Assembly: GCF_020740895.1 (NCBI RefSeq)
Contig: NZ_JAILXP010000025.1
Coordinates: 1 to 34,451, forward strand
Reading direction: 5' to 3'
DNA: 34,451 bases
DNA from: Streptomyces sp. UNOB3_S3
Lineage (GTDB): Bacteria > Actinomycetota > Actinomycetes > Streptomycetales > Streptomycetaceae
Part shown: in pieces, positions 8,190 to 16,005 of the stretch
How the letters are laid out: every line of letters starts with the position of its first letter
How positions within the stretch are numbered: position 1 is the first letter of the stretch
Made by a program: the position numbers and the translations under genes
Notes under the pieces: model-generated
The model's database searches: none
Seen by the model: the letters and a program-made list of their open reading frames with translations, nothing else
What the model was told of the DNA's origin: nothing

Positions 8190-9077
8190 TCAGCCCTTGT
8201 TGGGGCCCTCGTAGTCCTCGCCGTAGGCGCCCTTGGCGGGGCGGCGGCGGCGCATCGGGGGCTCCACGCCGTCGGCGAGGCGACGGGCGGTGACGAGGAA
8301 GCCGGTGTGGCCGATCATCCGGTGGTCGGGGCGGACCGCGAGGCCCTCCACGTGCCAGTTGCGGATCATCGACTCCCACGGCTGCGGCTCGGCGAAGCAG
8401 CCGATCTCGCGGATGGACTCCACGGTCCGCGCCAGCTGGGTGGTGGTCGCCACGTAGCAGCAGAGGATGCCGCCGGGGACGAGCGCCTTGGAGACGGCCT
8501 CCAGGCACTCCCAGGGGGCGAGCATGTCGAGGATCACGCGGTCGACGTCCGTGTCGGACAGGTTGTCCTGGAGGTCGCCGACGGTCAGCTGCCACGCGGG
8601 GTGCGGGCCGCCGAAGTAGCGCTCGACGTTCGCCTTCGCGATCTCCGCGAAGTCCTCACGCCGCTCGTAGGAGTGCAGCATGCCCTGGTCGCCGATGGCG
8701 CGCAGGAGGAAGGCGCTGAGCGAGCCGGAGCCCACTCCCGCCTCGACGACGCGCGCGCCGGCGAAGATGTCGGCGAAGGCCAGGATCTGCCCCGCGTCCT
8801 TGGGGTAGACCACGGCGGCGCCGCGGGGCATGGACAGGACGTAGTCGGGGAGCAGGGGACGCAGCGCGAGGTAGGCGACGTTCCCCGTGGTGCGGACAAC
8901 ACTGCCCTCGGGAGCGCCGATCAGCTCGTCGTGCGGGAAGGAACCCTTGTGGGTGTGGAAGTTCTTCCCGGCCTCGAGCGTGAACGTGTAGTGGCGACCC
9001 TTGGGGTCGGTGAGCTGGACCTGGTCCCCGACCTGGAAGGGCCCGCGACGGCGGGCGGCACCGGTCGGTTCGGACAT
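8190..9077 (-). CDS. trmI: tRNA (adenine-58-N1)-methyltransferase TrmI
   Basis: TrmI methylates N1 of A58 in the T-loop of tRNAs, using S-adenosylmethionine, as a homotetramer. The 295-residue protein has an N-terminal beta domain (FQVGDQVQLTDPKGRHYTFTLEAGKNFHTHKG) followed by a Rossmann methyltransferase. Its SAM-binding glycine loop is VVEAGVGSGSLSAFLLRAIG (about 110-129), and the conserved DMLAPW motif (Asp184) lies in the active site. The ATG at 9075-9077 gives MSEPTGAARRRGPF, the start I remember for streptomycete homologues, although its ribosome site is weak; the frame extends to 9116. In mycobacteria the same gene lies between the proteasome ATPase and a RecB-like nuclease gene, as here. 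Confidence 0.93.
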   Translation of the reverse strand: MSEPTGAARRRGPFQVGDQVQLTDPKGRHYTFTLEAGKNFHTHKGSFPHDELIGAPEGSVVRTTGNVAYLALRPLLPDYVLSMPRGAAVVYPKDAGQILAFADIFAGARVVEAGVGSGSLSAFLLRAIGDQGMLHSYERREDFAEIAKANVERYFGGPHPAWQLTVGDLQDNLSDTDVDRVILDMLAPWECLEAVSKALVPGGILCCYVATTTQLARTVESIREIGCFAEPQPWESMIRNWHVEGLAVRPDHRMIGHTGFLVTARRLADGVEPPMRRRRPAKGAYGEDYEGPNKG

Positions 9078-9130
9078 GTGACCAGCGTACCGGTTGCCCT
9101 GCGGGCCGCCGACCACACATGGTCGCTCAC

Positions 9131-9145
9131 GGGGGCGGAGCCCCC
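9131..9145 (-). terminator. GC-rich hairpin between the M50 gene and trmI
   Basis: GGGGGC (9131-9136) pairs with GCCCCC (9140-9145) across a GGA loop, a sequence type very common at Streptomyces gene ends. It lies 14 bases past the stop of the M50 gene and about 55 bases before trmI, so it may separate the two transcripts only partly. Confidence 0.45.
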
Positions 9146-9158
9146 TCGCACCCCCCCG

Positions 9159-10388
9159 CTACGACGAGGGCCGGGCCATCGCCGCGACGAAGGCGCGCTC
9201 CACGTCCGCCGCCGACAGCACGCCGTAGACCTCGCCCGTCCCCTCGACCACCAGGTACTCGGACGCCGGTGTGGCCCGCAGCACCTCCAGGAGCTCCTCG
9301 CCCGAGAGGTCGGCGGAGATCCGGGTGCCGTCGGTGAGGTCCTGGGCGAGCGAGCCGGTGGCGACCCAGGGGCGGCGGTGCTCGGGGACGCCGCCGATGG
9401 CTGCCTCGCGTACCAGCGCCCTGGGGGTCCCCTGCCCGTCGACGACGACGAGGGCGCGGGCCCCCGCCTCGTTGGCCCGGCGCAGGGCCTCGGAGAGCGG
9501 TGTGGCGGCCTCGACGGGCACGGCGCGCCGGGTGAGCGCGCGGGCGCGCAGCTCGGGGAGGTGTTCGCGCAGGCGGGCCATGCGCAGGCTGTTCCCGGCG
9601 CCGGTCCAGATGATCGCGGCGAGGATCGCGGCCAGCAGGGCGTCGGTGAGGGTGTCCATGCCGCCGAGCTGCTCGGTGTCACCGCCGTGGGTGAGCAGCG
9701 GCAGGCCGACGAGGACGGCGACGGCGAGGGCGCGGCCCACCCAGGCGGCGGCGACGGTGCCGGTCATGGGCTTGCCGCTGATCTTCCAGACGACGGCGCG
9801 GAGCATCCGGCCGCCGTCGAGCGGCAGGCCGGGGAGCAGGTTGAAGGCCGCGACCAGGAGGTTGGAGATCATCAGCCCGGCGAGCAGCACGCCGGGCACG
9901 GTGCCGGGCTCGACGGCGAGCATGGCGAGGTAGAAGACGCCCGCGAGGACCAGGGAGAGCAGCGGGCCCACGAAGGCCAGGACGAATTCGCGGCCGGGGG
10001 TCTCGCTCTCCTTCTCGATCTCGGAGACGCCGCCGAAGAACTGGAGCTGGATGCGGCGCACGGGGAGCTTGAAGCGCAGGGCCGCGACGGTGTGGGCGAG
10101 CTCGTGGACGAGCACGGAGGCGTAGAAGGCGACGGCGAAGAAGAGGGCGACCAGATAGCGGACGCCGCCGAGCTCGGGCAGGACGCGGTCGAGCTGGCCG
10201 CCGAAGACCCAGGTGATCAGCGCGGCGACGAGGAACCAGCTGGGGGCGACGTAGACGGGCACGCCGAAGGGCCGGCCCATGAGGATCCCGCCGCCCGCTT
10301 CCGGCGTGCGCCGCGGGTCGCGGTCCCCGGGCCCGGCTCCGCTGCCGGCGCTCCCCGCGCCGGAATGGCCCTGCCCGCTGTCGTCCAC
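9159..10388 (-). CDS. Site-2-protease-like M50 zinc metalloprotease with CBS pair
   Basis: The 409-residue membrane protein belongs to the M50 intramembrane protease family, which cleaves transmembrane segments in signalling. Zinc-site residues are in HELAH (95-99), inside a membrane segment, and the third ligand is Asp191 in NLLPGLPLDGGR (183-194). Several other membrane segments follow (about 50-70, 78-94, 137-180, 215-232, 245-265). The C-terminal 130 residues form two CBS-like repeats (CBS pair), which bind adenine nucleotides in many proteins and probably adjust activity. The Gly/Ser-rich first 35 residues are low complexity. The GTG at 10386-10388 has a GAGGGGAC ribosome site. It is divergent from the RecB-like gene and upstream of trmI. 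The substrate cannot be told. Confidence 0.9.
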   Translation of the reverse strand: MDDSGQGHSGAGSAGSGAGPGDRDPRRTPEAGGGILMGRPFGVPVYVAPSWFLVAALITWVFGGQLDRVLPELGGVRYLVALFFAVAFYASVLVHELAHTVAALRFKLPVRRIQLQFFGGVSEIEKESETPGREFVLAFVGPLLSLVLAGVFYLAMLAVEPGTVPGVLLAGLMISNLLVAAFNLLPGLPLDGGRMLRAVVWKISGKPMTGTVAAAWVGRALAVAVLVGLPLLTHGGDTEQLGGMDTLTDALLAAILAAIIWTGAGNSLRMARLREHLPELRARALTRRAVPVEAATPLSEALRRANEAGARALVVVDGQGTPRALVREAAIGGVPEHRRPWVATGSLAQDLTDGTRISADLSGEELLEVLRATPASEYLVVEGTGEVYGVLSAADVERAFVAAMARPSS

Positions 10389-10500
10389 GGTGTCCCCTCG
10401 TCCCGTCCGGCCCTGGTGCGGGACCGGTGTGTTCTCCCGATCATGCAGTGTGATGGGGCCTACCGTCGATGGTATGCGGCCGACTGTCGGTGACGGGCCG

Positions 10501-10513
10501 TAGGGTCTGTGTC
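10501..10513 (+). promoter_or_regulatory. Candidate leaderless promoter of the RecB-like gene
   Basis: TAGGGT (10501-10506) ends 7 bases before the ATG at 10514, the spacing expected when transcription starts at or next to the start codon. No Shine-Dalgarno sequence precedes that ATG. The -35 region is poor. Confidence 0.35.
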
Positions 10514-11455
10514 ATGGATACCGCCACCGAGAACTCCGCCGGGCGGGCCGGCGCCGCCCGGCCGGCCTCGCTGTCGCCGTCCCGTGCGGCCGATTTCATG
10601 CAGTGCCCGCTGCTCTACCGCTTCCGGGTGATCGACCGGCTGCCGGAGAAGCCCAGTGCGGCGGCTACGCGGGGCACGGTGGTGCACGCGGTGCTGGAGC
10701 GGCTCTTCGACGCCCCGGCGGCCGAGCGCACGGCTCCCCGGGCCCGGGGCCTGGTGCCGGGCGAGTGGGAGCGGCTGCTGGCGGCGAAGCCGGAGCTGGC
10801 GGAGCTGTTCCTGCGGGAGGACGGCTCGCACGACGCGGACCGGCTGGGGACCTGGCTGGCGGACGCGGAGCGGCTGGTCGAGCGCTGGTTCACACTGGAG
10901 GACCCGACGCGGCTGGAGCCGGCCGAGCGCGAGCTGTTCGTGGAGACGGTGCTGGCGGACGCGGGGCCGTCGGGCCTGACGCTGCGCGGCATCGTCGACC
11001 GGGTGGACGTGACGCCGTCCGGCGACGTGCGGATCGTGGACTACAAGACGGGCAAGGCCCCGGCCCCTCGGTACCGGGACACACCGCTGTTCCAGATGAT
11101 GTTCTACGCCCTGGTGATCTGGCGGCTGCGCGGGCGGATCCCGCGCCGGCTCCAGCTGGTCTACCTGGGCAGCGGCGATGTGCTGACGTACGACCCGGTC
11201 GAGGCGGAGCTGCTGGCGGTGGAGCGCAAGCTGCGCGCCCTGTGGGAGGCGATCTCGCTGGCCACGGAGACGGGCGACTGGCGGCCGCGGCCCACCAAGC
11301 TGTGCGGCTGGTGCGACCACCAGGCGGTGTGCCCGGAGTTCGGCGGCACTCCCCCGCCGTATCCGCTGCCCGTCGTCCCGGCCCCGCGCGCGGCGGAGGG
11401 CGACGGTCCCGCTGCCCCGGCGGACGACGCTCAGGGCAGAATGGACGAGGTCTAA
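10514..11455 (+). CDS. RecB-family PD-(D/E)XK nuclease with Fe-S cysteine set
   Basis: The 313-residue protein is a stand-alone RecB/Cas4/AddB-type nuclease domain without helicase motifs. The catalytic core is GIVDRVD (Asp162) followed by VDYKTGK (Asp176, Lys178). Cys31 near the N-terminus and Cys264, Cys267 and Cys273 near the C-terminus (CGWCDHQAVC) match the four ligands that clamp a 4Fe-4S cluster in AddB and Cas4 nucleases. The likely role is DNA end processing in repair, but its partner is unknown. The ATG at 10514 is chosen over the upstream 10469 frame opening because residues from there fit the family and a -10 box lies just before it. It is 15 bp upstream of the response-regulator gene and probably co-transcribed. 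The homologue in M. tuberculosis has the same neighbour, trmI. Confidence 0.9.
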   Translation: MDTATENSAGRAGAARPASLSPSRAADFMQCPLLYRFRVIDRLPEKPSAAATRGTVVHAVLERLFDAPAAERTAPRARGLVPGEWERLLAAKPELAELFLREDGSHDADRLGTWLADAERLVERWFTLEDPTRLEPAERELFVETVLADAGPSGLTLRGIVDRVDVTPSGDVRIVDYKTGKAPAPRYRDTPLFQMMFYALVIWRLRGRIPRRLQLVYLGSGDVLTYDPVEAELLAVERKLRALWEAISLATETGDWRPRPTKLCGWCDHQAVCPEFGGTPPPYPLPVVPAPRAAEGDGPAAPADDAQGRMDEV

Positions 11456-11470
11456 CGAAGGAGTGTTCCT

Positions 11471-12142
11471 GTGGCGATCCGCGTCCTACTGGTCGACGAC
11501 CAGCCGCTGCTGCGCACCGGCTTCCGCATGATCCTGGAGGCCGAGCAGGACCTCGCGGTCGTCGGGGAGGCCGGGGACGGTCTGCAGGCGCTGGAGCAGG
11601 TGCGGGCGCTCCAGCCCGATGTGGTGCTGATGGACATCCGGATGCCCCGCATGGACGGCGTCGAGGCGACCCGGCAGATCACCGGCCCGGAGCGGAACGG
11701 CCCGGCGAAGGTGCTGGTGCTGACCACCTTCGATCTCGACGAGTACGTGGTGGAGGCGCTGCGGGCGGGGGCCAGCGGCTTCCTGCTGAAGGACGCGCCC
11801 GCCCATGAGCTCGTCCAGGCCATCCGGGTGGTGGCGGGCGGCGAGGCCATGCTGGCCCCGAGCATCACGCGCCGGCTGCTGGACAAGTACGCGGGGCATC
11901 TGCCGTCGGGCGAGGAGCCGCTGCCGGACACCCTGAACACGCTGACGGACCGCGAGGTCGAGGTCCTGAAGCTGGTGGCCCGGGGGCTGTCCAACGCGGA
12001 GATCGCCGCGGATCTGTTCGTCAGCGAGACGACGGTCAAGACCCATGTGGGTCATGTGCTGACGAAGCTGGGCCTGCGCGACCGGGTGCAGGCCGCGGTC
12101 TACGCCTACGAGAGCGGTCTGGTGCGTCCCGGCGCCCAGTGA
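11471..12142 (+). CDS. NarL/FixJ-type response regulator, no adjacent kinase
   Basis: This is a 223-residue two-component response regulator. The receiver domain (about 1-120) has the acidic pocket Asp9-Asp10, phospho-acceptor Asp55 in VVLMDIRMPRMDG, a conserved Thr in VLTTFD, and Lys107 in GFLLKDAP. The LuxR-type DNA-binding domain (about 155-215) contains LTDREVEVLKLVARGLSNAEIA and the recognition helix SETTVKTHVGHVLTKL. All phosphorylation residues are present, so it should be controlled by phosphorylation, but no histidine kinase gene is nearby in the window. The GTG start at 11471 has a GAAGGAG ribosome site 15 bp after the RecB-like stop. The gene ends at a very strong terminator. Its targets cannot be told. 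Confidence 0.93.
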   Translation: MAIRVLLVDDQPLLRTGFRMILEAEQDLAVVGEAGDGLQALEQVRALQPDVVLMDIRMPRMDGVEATRQITGPERNGPAKVLVLTTFDLDEYVVEALRAGASGFLLKDAPAHELVQAIRVVAGGEAMLAPSITRRLLDKYAGHLPSGEEPLPDTLNTLTDREVEVLKLVARGLSNAEIAADLFVSETTVKTHVGHVLTKLGLRDRVQAAVYAYESGLVRPGAQ

Positions 12143-12169
12143 GCGCGGCGGCCGCCCGGCCGGTATACG

Positions 12170-12212
12170 GAAGCGCCCCCGCGCACGAGTGGATCGTGCG
12201 CGGGGGCGCTTC
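12170..12212. terminator. Strong bidirectional terminator
   Basis: A perfect 19-bp stem (12170-12188 with 12194-12212) with loop GTGGA lies between the response-regulator gene and the convergent peptide-binding protein gene. On the plus strand it is followed by GTTT. Confidence 0.85.
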
Positions 12213-12245
12213 GTTTCGGCGGGGTGCCGGGTCAGTGGGGCCGGG

Positions 12246-13838
12246 TCAGCCCTTGCCGCCCTTGCTGATCTCCCAGAAACGGAAGACGGTCGAGGCGTCG
12301 AGGGTCCACTGGAGACCGGAGATCCGCTCGTTGGCGACGGCGTACTGCTTGCCCTGCCACAGCGGGAGGACGGGCACGTCCTGGGCCACGGCGTTCTGGA
12401 GCCTGGCGAAGTCGCTGACGGTCGCCGCGCGGCTGCCCTGGGCGGCGGTGGCCGGCAGGATGCCCGCGATGTCCTTCGACTGGTAGTTGTTGGCGAGGAC
12501 GTTCTCCTCGCCGAAGAACGGCGCGGTGAAGTTGTCGGGGTCCGGGTAGTCGGGGACCCAGCCCTTGACGTAGACGCCGTACTTGCCGGCCGCGATGTCC
12601 TTCTCGTACTGCTCGAACGGCACGCTCTGGACGTCCGCCTCGAACAGCCCGCTGGCGTTCAGCTGGTTGGCGATCTCCTTGAACTCGGCCACGGTGCCCG
12701 GGCCGTAACGGACCGGGGTGGCCCACAGGGTGAGCTTCACCTTGCCGCTGACGTTCGCGGAGGCGAGGGCCGCCTTGGCCTTGTCGGGCTGCGGGCGGTC
12801 GCCGTAGACGTCGAAGAACGGCGTCTTGTGGGCGGTGATACCGCTGGGGACCACCGAGTACAGCGGCTCGGCCGTGCGCTTGTAGACATCACGGACGAGG
12901 GTGCTGCGGTCGATGAGGTAGGCGATGGCCTTGCGCACACCGACCTTGCCGACCACCGGGTCCTTGGTGTTGAAGACCAGGTGCTGGACCTCGGCGCTGT
13001 TGCCCTCGACGACCTTGACCGCGCCCTTCTCGCCGGAGGTGGCCTCGAGGTCGGCGATGTCCTTGATGGCGAGACCTCGGTAGGCGAGGTCGACCTCACC
13101 CTTCTGGACGGCGGACTTCAGGGCGTCCTGGTCGCCGTGGAAGAGCTTGAGGGTCATGCCGCTGTTCTGGACGACGGCGGAGCCCTTGTAGGTGCTGTTG
13201 ACCTTGAAGACGGCCTTGGACTTGTCGTAGGAGTCCAGCTTGTAGACCCCGGAGCCCATGGCCTTGCCGTCGGTGCGGAGCTTGTCCGCCGGGTACTCCT
13301 TGTGGTCGACGATCGAGCCGGCGCCGGAGGCTATCTTCAGCGGGAAGGTGGCGTCCGGGCGCTTGAGCTGGAAGACGACGGTCGACTTGTCCGGTGTCTT
13401 GATCTCCTTGATGGAGGAGAGCATCGTGGACGCCGGACCGTCCTTGTCGTTGATCTTCAGCGTGCGGCGGAAGGAGTAGGCGACGTCCTCGGAGGTGAGG
13501 TCGTTGCCGTTGGTGAACTTCAGCCCGTCCTGGAGCTCGCACTGGTAGACAGTGCTGTTCTCGTCCTTGAACTTGCAGCTCTTGGCGGCGTCCGGCTGGG
13601 GCGTGGTGCTGCCCTTGGGGAAGCTCATCAGCGACTGGAAGACGTTGTTGAAGAGCAGCCAGGAACCGGGGTCGTAACCGGAGGCCGGGTCGGTGGCTTG
13701 CACCTCGTCCGACATCCCCATGACCACCGACTCCCCGGTGCCGGCCGCCGTGCCGTCGTCCGAACCGCACCCGCTGAGCAGGGCGGCGGCAAGCCCCGCG
13801 CCAAGCGGGGCGGCGAGCCACTGGTCACGTTTCCTCAC
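12246..13838 (-). CDS. Peptide-type ABC transporter substrate-binding lipoprotein (SBP family 5), copy 1
   Basis: The protein has a lipoprotein signal peptide (basic KRDQ, hydrophobic stretch, lipobox LLSGC) and the family-5 solute-binding fold of DppA/OppA proteins. Segments typical of the family include ELQDGLKFTNGNDLTSEDVAYSF, VFNTKDPVVGKVGVRKAIAYLIDR and GWVPDYPDPDNFTAPFF. It would be anchored to the outer face of the membrane and bind peptides or a similar ligand. Two GTG starts are possible: 13851-13853 and 13836-13838. I prefer the second because AGGA lies 9 bases upstream and it gives a compact signal peptide with the lipid-modified Cys at residue 24. It is a paralogue of the next gene upstream. 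No permease or ATPase gene is near, so it must use a transporter encoded elsewhere. Confidence 0.92.
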   Translation of the reverse strand: MRKRDQWLAAPLGAGLAAALLSGCGSDDGTAAGTGESVVMGMSDEVQATDPASGYDPGSWLLFNNVFQSLMSFPKGSTTPQPDAAKSCKFKDENSTVYQCELQDGLKFTNGNDLTSEDVAYSFRRTLKINDKDGPASTMLSSIKEIKTPDKSTVVFQLKRPDATFPLKIASGAGSIVDHKEYPADKLRTDGKAMGSGVYKLDSYDKSKAVFKVNSTYKGSAVVQNSGMTLKLFHGDQDALKSAVQKGEVDLAYRGLAIKDIADLEATSGEKGAVKVVEGNSAEVQHLVFNTKDPVVGKVGVRKAIAYLIDRSTLVRDVYKRTAEPLYSVVPSGITAHKTPFFDVYGDRPQPDKAKAALASANVSGKVKLTLWATPVRYGPGTVAEFKEIANQLNASGLFEADVQSVPFEQYEKDIAAGKYGVYVKGWVPDYPDPDNFTAPFFGEENVLANNYQSKDIAGILPATAAQGSRAATVSDFARLQNAVAQDVPVLPLWQGKQYAVANERISGLQWTLDASTVFRFWEISKGGKG

Positions 13839-13956
13839 GTGCGCATTCCTCACAGTTCTTGGTTCGCTGACGGGATGTCTTGAGCTGTAACGCGTTCTGT
13901 GGAGCTGGTGGAGCAGGTGGAGCTGGTGAAACGGGTGGTGCGATGGAGCTGTCGGT

Positions 13957-13979
13957 GTTCCGGGGAGGCTCCCCGGAAC
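13957..13979 (-). terminator. Hairpin after the second substrate-binding protein gene
   Basis: GTTCCGGGGA (13957-13966) pairs perfectly with 13970-13979 across a 3-base loop, a few bases past the stop of the copy-2 gene on the minus strand. There is no T-run. It suggests that the two substrate-binding genes are not simply one transcript. Confidence 0.55.
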
Positions 13980-13985
13980 GGGGCG

Positions 13986-15581
13986 TCAGGCGCCGCGGCC
14001 GAGCTCCCACGGCTGGAGTTCGGCCGCCGCGTTGAGGGCCCACTCCGCGCCGGTGATCTTGTCCCGGGCCGCTACGTACTGCTTGCCCTGCCACAGCGGG
14101 AGCACCGGGACGTCGTCGGCGACGATGTCCTGGGCCTGCTGGAAGAACCGGGCGGCCGCGTCACGCTGCGAGGACAGCCGGGACTGCGGGATCAGCTCGT
14201 TGATGATCTTCGAGTTCTTGTAGGGCGACCCGAGGAAGTTGTCCTTGCCGACGAACGGGTCGACGAAGTTGTCCGGGTCCGGGAAGTCCGGGAACCAGTT
14301 GATGCCGTAGACGGCGTACTTGCCCTTGGCGGCCTCGGGGCGGAAGTCCGCCCACTTCACGCCCTGGAGCTTGACGTCGAACAGGCCGCTGGTGTTGAGC
14401 TGCTTCTGGAGCGACTTGAAGGACTTCTCGGTGGCCTCGCCGTAGTGGTCCGTGGCGTAGGTGAGGACGAGCGGCACCGCCGAGGTGATGTTGGCGCCGC
14501 GCAGGATGGCCTTGGCCTTCTCCACGCTGGGCTCGCCGTACTTGTTGGAGAAGGAGTTCTGGTGGCCGGCGACGCCGGTGGGCACGATCGAGTACAGCGG
14601 CTCGTTCGTCCGGCGGTAGTCGTCGCGGGTCAGCGCCTGACGGTCGACGAGCTGGGCCATGGCCTGGCGGACGGCCTTGTTCTTGACCGTCGGGTCCTCG
14701 GTGTTGAAGGCCAGGAAGCTGCTCTCGGCGCCGGGGGACTCGTGCAGCCGGACGCCCTGGTCGGCGGCGGTGCGCAGGCGGTCGATCTGCTCGGGCAGCA
14801 GGGCACGGTTCATCACGTCGATGTCACCGTCCTTGAGCGCCTTCTCCATCGACGCGGAGTCGTCGAAGAAGCGCATCTCGACCTTGTCGTTCTGCGGCTT
14901 CAGCGGGCCCTGGTAGTCGTCGTTCCGGGTGAAGGTGACCTTGGTGACGCGGTCGTCCTTGACCTCGGTCTTGATCGTGTACGGGCCGGAGCCGACCACG
15001 TTGAAGCCGTTGTCCAGCTTGTCCTTGGCGTAGGACTCGCTGTCGACGATGGCGGCGGCGGGGGTGGCGATCTTCTGCGGGAAGGTGGCGTCCGGCGTCT
15101 TGAGGTGGAAGACGACCTCGAGCTCGCCGGGGGTCTCGACCTTGTCGATGTTGCTCAGCAGGGAGATCGGGCCGTTCTCGAAGTTGATCGCCCGGGCGCG
15201 GTCGATGGAGAACTTGACGTCCTCGGCGGTGAGCGCGTGCCCGTTGGTGAACTTCAGGCCCTTGCGCAGCGTGCAGCGGAACTGCTCGCTGTTGCGGTCC
15301 CCGAACGAGCACTTCTCGGCCGCGTCGGCGACCGGCCCGGCGCCCGAGCGGGGCAGCCGCAGCAGGGTCTGGAAGCCGCTGTGGAGGACGTTCCACACGC
15401 CGACGTCGTACGCGGCGGCCGGGTCGAAGGGCGCCGGCGCGTCGGTGGTCTGCTCGAACCGGTCGGTGGTGCCGATGACGATGGCCTTGTTCCCGCCGGA
15501 TCCCGCGCTTCCGCCACAGGCGACGAGCACGGGGGCCAGCAGGCCCGCCACGGTGGGCAGGACCAACGTCTTGCGGTTCAT
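13986..15581 (-). CDS. Peptide-type ABC transporter substrate-binding lipoprotein (SBP family 5), copy 2
   Basis: This 531-residue lipoprotein starts MNRKTLVLPTVAGLLAPVLVAC, with the lipid-attachment Cys at residue 22. It has the same family-5 binding fold as the downstream copy, with parallel segments: TLRKGLKFTNGHALTAEDVKFS, FNTEDPTVKNKAVRQAMAQLVDR, LYSIVPTGVAGHQ and NWFPDFPDPDNFVDPF. The two copies clearly arose by duplication but are far diverged, so they probably bind different ligands. The ATG at 15579-15581 has an AGGGAGAA ribosome site; the frame extends to 15647 but only this start gives a proper signal peptide. A promoter candidate lies about 40 bases upstream. No ABC membrane or ATPase genes adjoin it. 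Confidence 0.93.
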   Translation of the reverse strand: MNRKTLVLPTVAGLLAPVLVACGGSAGSGGNKAIVIGTTDRFEQTTDAPAPFDPAAAYDVGVWNVLHSGFQTLLRLPRSGAGPVADAAEKCSFGDRNSEQFRCTLRKGLKFTNGHALTAEDVKFSIDRARAINFENGPISLLSNIDKVETPGELEVVFHLKTPDATFPQKIATPAAAIVDSESYAKDKLDNGFNVVGSGPYTIKTEVKDDRVTKVTFTRNDDYQGPLKPQNDKVEMRFFDDSASMEKALKDGDIDVMNRALLPEQIDRLRTAADQGVRLHESPGAESSFLAFNTEDPTVKNKAVRQAMAQLVDRQALTRDDYRRTNEPLYSIVPTGVAGHQNSFSNKYGEPSVEKAKAILRGANITSAVPLVLTYATDHYGEATEKSFKSLQKQLNTSGLFDVKLQGVKWADFRPEAAKGKYAVYGINWFPDFPDPDNFVDPFVGKDNFLGSPYKNSKIINELIPQSRLSSQRDAAARFFQQAQDIVADDVPVLPLWQGKQYVAARDKITGAEWALNAAAELQPWELGRGA

Positions 15582-15619
15582 TGTCTGGGGTTCTCCCTGT
15601 GGTGCGTTCGGTTGCCCGG

Positions 15620-15648
15620 ACCCTACCGATACCGGAAGGGCGGTCATA
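15620..15648 (-). promoter_or_regulatory. Candidate promoter of substrate-binding protein copy 2
   Basis: On the minus strand TAGGGT (-10, 15620-15625) lies 17 bp from TATGAC (15643-15648), a weak -35. The implied start is about 30 bases before the ATG. Confidence 0.4.
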
Positions 15649-15950
15649 CGGGCAGCCGTGAAGTTCTCGCGAAAAGATTAGTGCGGATGGCCGGTGCCGC
15701 CGGAACACGATGAAGTCGACGCGATATCACACCGCGATAACGAAAGACGGATGTCCGATATTCGGACGCCGGAACGATTCAGGCACGGGATGATCAATCC
15801 GGACACAAGGGTGCGCTTCAGCCCGCGCGAGAGCCTTCCCGGGGGCGCGCGGAACCCCCCGGAGGCTCCCGATCCGGTGACCAACGTCACTTCCGGAACG
15901 ACTTCGGCGGCCGGGGTAATTCGGCCAGCGCATTCGTCACGGAAAACAAT
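15649..15950. other. Intergenic stretch without a recognised gene
   Basis: About 300 bases between the copy-2 promoter and the HAD terminator hold no reading frame that looks coding in protein similarity or codon use. The stretch is less GC-rich than its neighbours, particularly 15660-15800. It contains small dyads such as TCCGATATTCGGA (15754-15766) and may carry regulator sites for the binding-protein gene. Confidence 0.4.
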
Positions 15951-15997
15951 CGTTCAAGCGCCCAGAGTTTCTGGCGCCTGGGAACGGGCCTTGAACG
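15951..15997 (-). terminator. Terminator downstream of the HAD gene
   Basis: CGTTCAAG (15951-15958) pairs with CTTGAACG (15990-15997), with an inner CCAG-AGTTT-CTGG hairpin. On the minus strand the stem is followed directly by ATTGTTTTCC, a T-rich tract. It starts 9 bases after the HAD stop codon. Confidence 0.6.
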
Positions 15998-16005
15998 CGC
16001 CGCGT

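Noticed and set aside
7396..8595. Arg/Pro-rich frame running through trmI into the 7413 gene
   Set aside because: It reads trmI out of frame and has no domain; the TrmI frame carries the SAM motif and conserved ends.
13900..13950. Short direct repeats of a GGAGCTGGTGGA type
   Set aside because: They are only a few imperfect GC-biased copies in a short intergenic stretch, not enough to call an element or array.
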